Position numbers and translations under genes: made by a program. From Blastomyces gilchristii SLH14081 (Eukaryota; Ascomycota; Eurotiomycetes; Onygenales; Ajellomycetaceae), in NCBI RefSeq assembly GCF_000003855.2, contig NW_003101681.1, forward strand, positions 3,551,344 through 3,615,343: a stretch of 64,000 nucleotides of DNA. The letters are read 5' to 3'. This document shows, piece by piece, positions 59,213 to 64,000 of the stretch. Position 1 is the stretch's first letter, and the number at the start of each line of letters is the position of its first letter. Under the pieces are notes generated by a model. The model searched no databases. It saw only the letters and a list, made by a program, of their open reading frames with translations, and was not told the DNA's origin.

Positions 59213-61619
59213 CTACAGGATTTCCTCGTTGCCGAATTTCCTCGCATATAGGCCTAAGGCCCGTACTGGCCAGTAAAGTTTGTAATTAGGATAGGATATC
59301 ATGCTAGAAGGAAGGTTTTTTGTTAGCATTACTCGTCGTGCCGAGTTAAGAATGGGTGGGAATTTCCCAGAAAGCAAAATGAGAAAGCCATACCATGACT
59401 GATTAAATACGCCCTCAATTCCGTTTTGAGGCCACTCCCCATTTCTTGATTGTTTCTTCATAATCAGCTTCATTGCCCTTTTGAGAACTTCTTTGTCTGG
59501 AAAGTCCGCCTCCATCAGAGCGAGGCATGCCCAGGAAGTCTGGACAACTTGTGATGTTTTGTAGTGCGTGTACACTTTCCGCTCAGAACTAAGGTACGAC
59601 TCTCCCCAGCCGCCGTCGTCCATTTGTTTGTTCACCAGAAATTCACAGCCGCGACGGACCCGCTCGCTATTTTCGTACGTTTCGCCAACAAGTGAAAGAC
59701 TTTCGAGAGCAAACATGGCGGCGTAAGTGAAACAGACTCCCCAGCTACCATACCAGCTACCGTCAGCGCGCTGTGATCGGCGAATATAGTCCACTGCTTT
59801 GAGTTTTACTCTTTCGATATCTTCTGCGCGGTAATCTGGGAAGAATTTGCCGAAGAAGGAGAGCGCTGTAAAGACAGCGGTCGTACATTCGGGATAATCG
59901 TATCCTATCATGATGCCGCCAAAAACTTCTGCAGCATTGAGCCACTCAAGATAAGGAGAGCCTCGAGTATTTTCATATTCCGTAAAACCTCCAGTCTTGT
60001 TCTGCATCGAAATAAGAGTATCAACGGCATCCTGCAGTCTATCATCGGAAATCAAAGCGGGAAAACCATGGACTTTCTGGAGCTGAAGTGCAGCACGAAG
60101 TCCCTCCGCAGTACAGTCACTGACAGTGTATCCCTGGGTTTTGGTACTGAAGGGCCACGCGCCTTTAGTGCGATGGCGGTAACAGCGCTCTTGTTGCGGC
60201 ACATTTTCTGTCATCTGATGATCCTCCAAAAACTCCAATGCTTTGAGAAGCATGGAGCCCCACTTTGGGTCATCAGCAAAGCCCGCAACATCGATCGCCT
60301 GGACTATAAATGATGTATCCCAGACTTGTACTCCATTCGTGCCGTTCATGAGCATGCCTTCGTCTTTCATCCACATGTAGTCGTGCAATCGGTCAAGATG
60401 ACGATGGAAGCTATAACTCTCAGGTCCATCATGTATGAAACAACAAATTGTGTTCATCGGTGCATTAACAGGCCCAAGGCCAGCATAATCGGTGTTTCGA
60501 TCTTCCATGGTAATTAGCTCCCAGACCCAGCCTTCTGCGCGTTTGACTAAGGAGGGCCATCTGAGGACACTCCACACATTCGCAAGTATCCAGAAAAGGA
60601 GGTTTAATAGCCAATGTTTTGGGTAATAGTTATCCGCATCGGCAATAGCGCCACGATAAGAAGCAAAATTGATGGACGTGTACGGCTGAGTGTAAATTTC
60701 CTCGCTGAGTTGTCGAGTGAGATCATCCACTGGGTGGCTGAATTTTTTTGAATATATGTATGTCATGGGAAGAAACACTTGACGCATATGGATCCACCAT
60801 CTCCATGGCGCAAATGGGACCCAATCCGGAAGCAGCCTAGGAAAAGGGATATAAGTTGTCAAGCTCATCCACATTAGGCGGGGATATAGTGGGACACAAA
60901 CCAGAGTTCTGGTGGAACAGGGTTGACAGCATCCCATTGCATGACTCCTAAGACGCTGAGCCAAAATTTGGCCCAATGGGGAGCGTATAAGGCACCACCA
61001 AGTTTATGTAACATGCCACGAGCCTTAATCATTCTCGGATCCTCCGCGCTGGCGCCCAGGATGCGCAGTGCGACGTAGTTCATGCTGGTTCCAAAGACAG
61101 AGCTGTGGCCTTCGATATGTAAACCCCAACCTCCATCTTCTGGGTGCTGCCGTGCGAATAAATACCGCCTGATCTCAACGGCGTACTCAGGAAGAATCGG
61201 AGTGCCGGTAACATACCAGGTGATGATCAAGCCCGGTAGAAGGAACATGGGCCCGCCATACTCGCAGGCCCAATTTCCAGGCTCGAGTTGAAGTTTTGAA
61301 AAGAAGGAAAGGCCATTGGATGCTGCGTCCAGCGGTGTCTTCGCGGGAGGGAGATCAGGAAGACCCTATAGGTAATGTCGTTTAGTATGTGATGGTGGGT
61401 TGGGAGGGGGGATTGGAGGTGTTGACGAACGGTCGGGAGTCCAAGATGGTACTTGTCCGGAATGGACTGCGGCCACGCCTTCAATTCCTCGTCAGTCTTC
61501 AAATAATGCCAAGTTTGTCGACCACGGTCATCGCGCAGTCTCCATCTCGAATAGTCGGTTTTCTCGTCAGTGTCGAGAGTGAGATTGTTGCCATTCATGG
61601 TAGGTTTGGTTCCGGGCAT
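59213..61619 (-). CDS. ERG7: Oxidosqualene-lanosterol cyclase (lanosterol synthase)
   Basis: Cyclises (S)-2,3-oxidosqualene to lanosterol, the first sterol of the ergosterol pathway, at ER/lipid-droplet membranes (family knowledge). Four exons, 61619-61431, 61365-60902, 60836-59394 and 59303-59213, give 728 residues, the usual fungal size. The catalytic-acid motif SDCTAEG is present with Asp at about residue 458. QW-type repeats include [56 protein letters not shown] and [14 protein letters not shown]. The end, [20 protein letters not shown], is formed only when the third intron is removed. The start chosen is the ATG at 61619 ([10 protein letters not shown]); upstream in-frame sequence has no ATG before its GTG. 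No damage or RIP mutation seen. Single gene in its island; upstream lies MITE-I. Confidence 0.97.
59304..59393 (-). other. ERG7 intron 3 (90 bp, in frame, no stop)
   Basis: GTATGG...TTCTAG between TCATG and CATGATATCC on the minus strand. Its length is a multiple of three and it has no stop, so a retained form would add 30 residues inside the conserved QSCMISYPNY segment. A GCTAAC branch site lies near its end. Confidence 0.92.
60837..60901 (-). other. ERG7 intron 2 (65 bp)
   Basis: GTTTGTG...CCTAG splits the Trp codon of [13 protein letters not shown]; removal restores the frame. Confidence 0.9.
61366..61430 (-). other. ERG7 intron 1 (65 bp)
   Basis: GTTCGT...CTATAG, phase 0, with an ACTAAAC branch-like site. 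Joins YHLGLPT to [18 protein letters not shown]. The donor GTTCGT is less usual than GTATGT. Confidence 0.85.
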
Positions 61620-62076
61620 CTTCGCGGTAACATCAGGTGGTGATGTTCTTGTCCTCACGGGCAGATATTGAAGCAGTCAGGCGAACAGAACTTCAAATCG
61701 CCAGGTATTAATTCAGCTGCCTGAATAATTCCCAGCCCCGGTTGCTCCCAGTCCCAAGACAAATTTTTGGGTGGAAACGATGCCGAGAAAGCTTTGTTTA
61801 GTAGCTCGCATATTTCCAAGGGGGTTGCCACGACGCACGGACCCCCGAGATAGGGCTAATGGCTTGCGAAAACAGAATTTCCCAGCACCCCTGAAAATTA
61901 GTAGCAAAACACTGCAAAGAAATCAAAATATCCCTATTGCTCTAGAATCATTCAATTATCTCCAGTACACGTCTTTTTCAATCAACCAAATACACATCTT
62001 TCTTACCATTATCGTCAATATGTCACCTCAACTCAGTGATTTCACCAGCAACAAGATTGTATATGCCTGCTGAGAT
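61620..62076 (-). promoter_or_regulatory. ERG7 upstream region
   Basis: 457 bp of GC-normal, gene-free sequence up to MITE-I. The plus-strand 100-codon frame 61771-62073 shows no motif and is probably chance. I see no clear sterol-response element (no TCGTATA). Promoter role is by position. Confidence 0.55.
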
Positions 62077-62582
62077 TAGACTGGCCGCCGGGACCATGAA
62101 TTTCATGTTTGGTCCCATTTGATCTGGTTCTATACATTTCTTGGTGTGAATCCTGCTGGGACTAATCATTAAAAAAACATGCAAAGTGACTATATATCAG
62201 ATCTCAAAATGAGATCATGACTTAGAAAAAATAAGAAAGTGATCTCATTTAATCTCATTTAGTCTCATTCTTAGTATAAAGTGACTATTTTTAAACATTT
62301 TAAGGTTTTTTTTAGACTATTTTTAATTTTTTACAAAGTAACACTTTTTAATAACACTTAAATAAGATTTAAAGTTATTTGAAGTAATAAAAATAAGTTA
62401 AATAAAGAAGTGAAAATTATAATCTTATTTAAAAAATATAATAAGAGTAAACAGTAAGTCTTACTGAGATAGTATAAGAGTACTATTTAATATTAAAACT
62501 ATGTAATAAGATTAGTTAAATTAATAATAAGATTATTAAATATTCTGATTCTGATCTCAGACACAGTCACATAGTCAGTCTA
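62077..62582 (+). mobile_element. MITE-I (TAGACTG family), upstream of ERG7
   Basis: 506 bp, TAGACTGGCCGCCGGGACC at the left, ATAGTCAGTCTA at the right; duplication GCTGAGAT (62069-62076) and GCTAAGAT (62583-62590). The left ~90 bp are nearly unmutated and the right half is strongly mutated, so damage increases away from ERG7. Confidence 0.93.
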
Positions 62583-62905
62583 GCTAAGATTACCCGGAGT
62601 ATTAATTATCACTTAATTTCAATGAAATCTTTGAACTGTCAGAGAACTCTGTTTAATATATAATGTAAAGTTAAAGATTACACTAGATATCTTATCAGAA
62701 TTGAAGAATCAGTTAGATACTCAGTTTAATGAAGATATTAAAGCTTTTTTATATTATACAGTTAAGAACTTTATAAGAGAAAGATTTAGATTGCAATTTA
62801 TTAAAATATAATACTGATTTAAAAGTGAAAGCAGTATTAGATCTGCTTCTATTACTATAAACAGTGAATAAAAATGATTTAAAGTTCTGTAATTTTATTT
62901 CTTAG
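62583..62905 (+). other. AT-rich spacer, no gene
   Basis: Mutated sequence of unknown family between MITE-I and SINE-5; only the first ~20 bases (with ACCCGG) look unmutated. Confidence 0.45.
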
Positions 62906-63113
62906 AATTATTATTATTCTTTCATTATACTTATATACAAGTGAAGCTTATAATAAGTTCTTGTGTAATGTTAAATACAGATTAAGTGTTGATTATACAG
63001 AAGAAATTACAGATATTATTATTATATCAAGACAACAAGAACATAGACAAATACAAAGAAGTGATTATTAGATACATGTAAGAATAACTTCTCAGCTCCG
63101 AAATATGAAGTAA
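62906..63113 (-). mobile_element. SINE-5, tail half only, heavily mutated
   Basis: (ATT)n followed by the complement of the SINE body (CTTTCATTATACTTATATACAAG...), matching SINE-4. Cut off by the Gypsy-2-family LTR at 63114, so the tRNA-like head would lie beyond that element. Confidence 0.85.
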
Positions 63114-63428
63114 TGTGACAGACTACATCTGATTAATTATATAGACTATTTCATGACACTTCATAGATTCTGCTGAAAGCTTCAATTCTCAGTCATTAAT
63201 TATAAGCTGAAAAACTCACAGAATTTCTATTCTTTCACTCTGAAGTTTTACTATATACACAGAATTTCTATTCTTTCACTCTGAAGCTTTATTATATATA
63301 TATATGTATAAATATTCACTTCAATCACTGATTTCTATACTTTCTCTTTTTTTCTTCACTAATATTTTTCACTTTTGTATTATAAGAGCTATATATTATA
63401 CTAATCTATTCAGTGTAGATCTCTTACA
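63114..63428 (+). repeat. 5' LTR of a second Gypsy-2-family element (Gypsy-2b)
   Basis: TGTGACAGACTACATCTG...CTCTTACA is the reverse complement of the Gypsy-2 LTR (10262-10569), 315 bp. It contains a 41-bp tandem duplication. Confidence 0.88.
63217..63298 (+). repeat. 41-bp tandem duplication inside the Gypsy-2b LTR
   Basis: CACAGAATTTCTATTCTTTC recurs at 63217 and 63258 with its downstream CACTCTGAAG(T/C)TTTA(C/T)TATATA; the two units differ by two transitions. Confidence 0.85.
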
Positions 63429-64000
63429 CTTGAAAAACATTTATCATCTTCTTATTAGAAATAATTATCTATTAAGAAGATATCTGAATATGTAATAATA
63501 TATAAGAAATAGAGAAATGAATAATCAGTTAAGTAGATACTGAGTCTCTAAATAGAAGCTTACTTATCAGTTACTCTAACTCTGTAACAAGATCTTATAA
63601 GAGAATGTCAGTGAAAGATCTGAGAGTTCTGACATCTTAGATAATTAAGATATTCATACAATTATACTTCTTTCAATTTCACAGTTATTATACATTCAAC
63701 AAACAACATATCTATTAATAATATAAGAGAACTCTTAAATGTAATCATGAATACAGTGTAACAATAACTCTGAGCAATGTTGAAATTATAATAAAAATAG
63801 ATAGCTGATATACATGCCACTTAATAACACTAATATGAAGAAATTCAATAATTATCTTAATAAGAAATCACTGCATACAAAATTGCAACACTGACTGAAT
63901 CAGATATAAATATGTAAGAACTGAAGAAATAGCTAGATATCTCTGTATATTTTGATCCTTCTGATCTCACTCACTATTCATCATGAAGATTGAAAATGCA
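63429..64000 (+). mobile_element. Gypsy-2b interior, gag start, runs off the window
   Basis: Aligns with the reverse complement of 15985-15430 (shared blocks such as GATATCTGAA.ATGTAAT and GTGAAAGATCTGAGAGTTCTGA). So this is the 5' end of a plus-strand relative of Gypsy-2 continuing past 64000. Confidence 0.85.

Noticed and set aside
24752..61619. Secondary-metabolite cluster around the cyclase
   Set aside because: The cyclase matches primary-metabolism ERG7 and no P450, transferase or transporter gene accompanies it.
60068..61643. Plus-strand and out-of-frame open frames over ERG7
   Set aside because: Shadows of ERG7 exons; no independent motif.
61620..61658. Longer N-terminus of ERG7 starting at 61658
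   Set aside because: The codon there is GTG, not ATG; the first in-frame ATG is at 61619.
1..64000. CRISPR arrays, bacterial operons, rRNA genes, telomere or mitochondrial DNA
   Set aside because: No regularly spaced direct repeats, no TTAGGG arrays, no rRNA motifs; introns and retrotransposons indicate nuclear fungal DNA.

Overview
The window comes from a filamentous ascomycete (Pezizomycotina-type) nuclear genome. Evidence: two housekeeping genes with short GT-AG introns (65-90 bp) and fungal protein signatures, embedded in transposon graveyards carrying the mark of repeat-induced point mutation (RIP). More than 90 % of the sequence is AT-rich, stop-ridden transposon remnant in which CC, CG and GG are almost absent. 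The species cannot be fixed from the sequence alone.

Layout, left to right. 1-5978: 3' nine-tenths of a Ty1/Copia element (Copia-1), carrying a SINE (2026-2401) and a 506-bp MITE (3253-3758). 5979-24632: nested Ty3/Gypsy elements. A terminally truncated Gypsy-3 (+) is interrupted by a MITE and by Gypsy-2 (minus strand, 10262-23563, site duplication GTTAC). Gypsy-2 in turn holds a nearly unmutated SINE and Gypsy-1 (+, 16250-23492, site duplication GAAGT), a chromovirus. 24633-26712: GC-normal island with SGT1 (minus strand). 26713-33050: degraded sequence with a trinucleotide-repeat block and a remnant of a large DNA-transposon transposase. 33060-45400: one Tad1-like LINE on the minus strand, split by a MITE, by the complete Gypsy-4 (34850-42676, site duplication AGAGG) and by a SINE. 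45718-47310: MITE, two-unit tandem repeat, a 270-bp GC-normal orphan fragment, SINE. 47316-50266: 5'-truncated Copia-2. 50267-51621: MITE copies and MITE ends. 51935-58667: a full-length Copia (Copia-3; 95-96 bp LTRs, ATTAT duplication) with two MITEs in its RNase H region. 59213-61619: ERG7 (oxidosqualene cyclase), minus strand, in a second GC-normal island. 62077-64000: MITE, truncated SINE, and the 5' LTR and start of another Gypsy-2-family element.

Only SGT1 and ERG7 look functional; they are unrelated in pathway (HSP90/SCF co-chaperone and sterol biosynthesis) and no operon-like or cluster logic links them. The window's interest lies in its repeat biology: a RIP-like process that hits CpG and CpC much more than CpA, RIP that fades at the outer edges of full-length elements, a tRNA-derived SINE, and a MITE family with TAGACTG termini and 8-bp target duplications present in eight full-length copies plus fragments.
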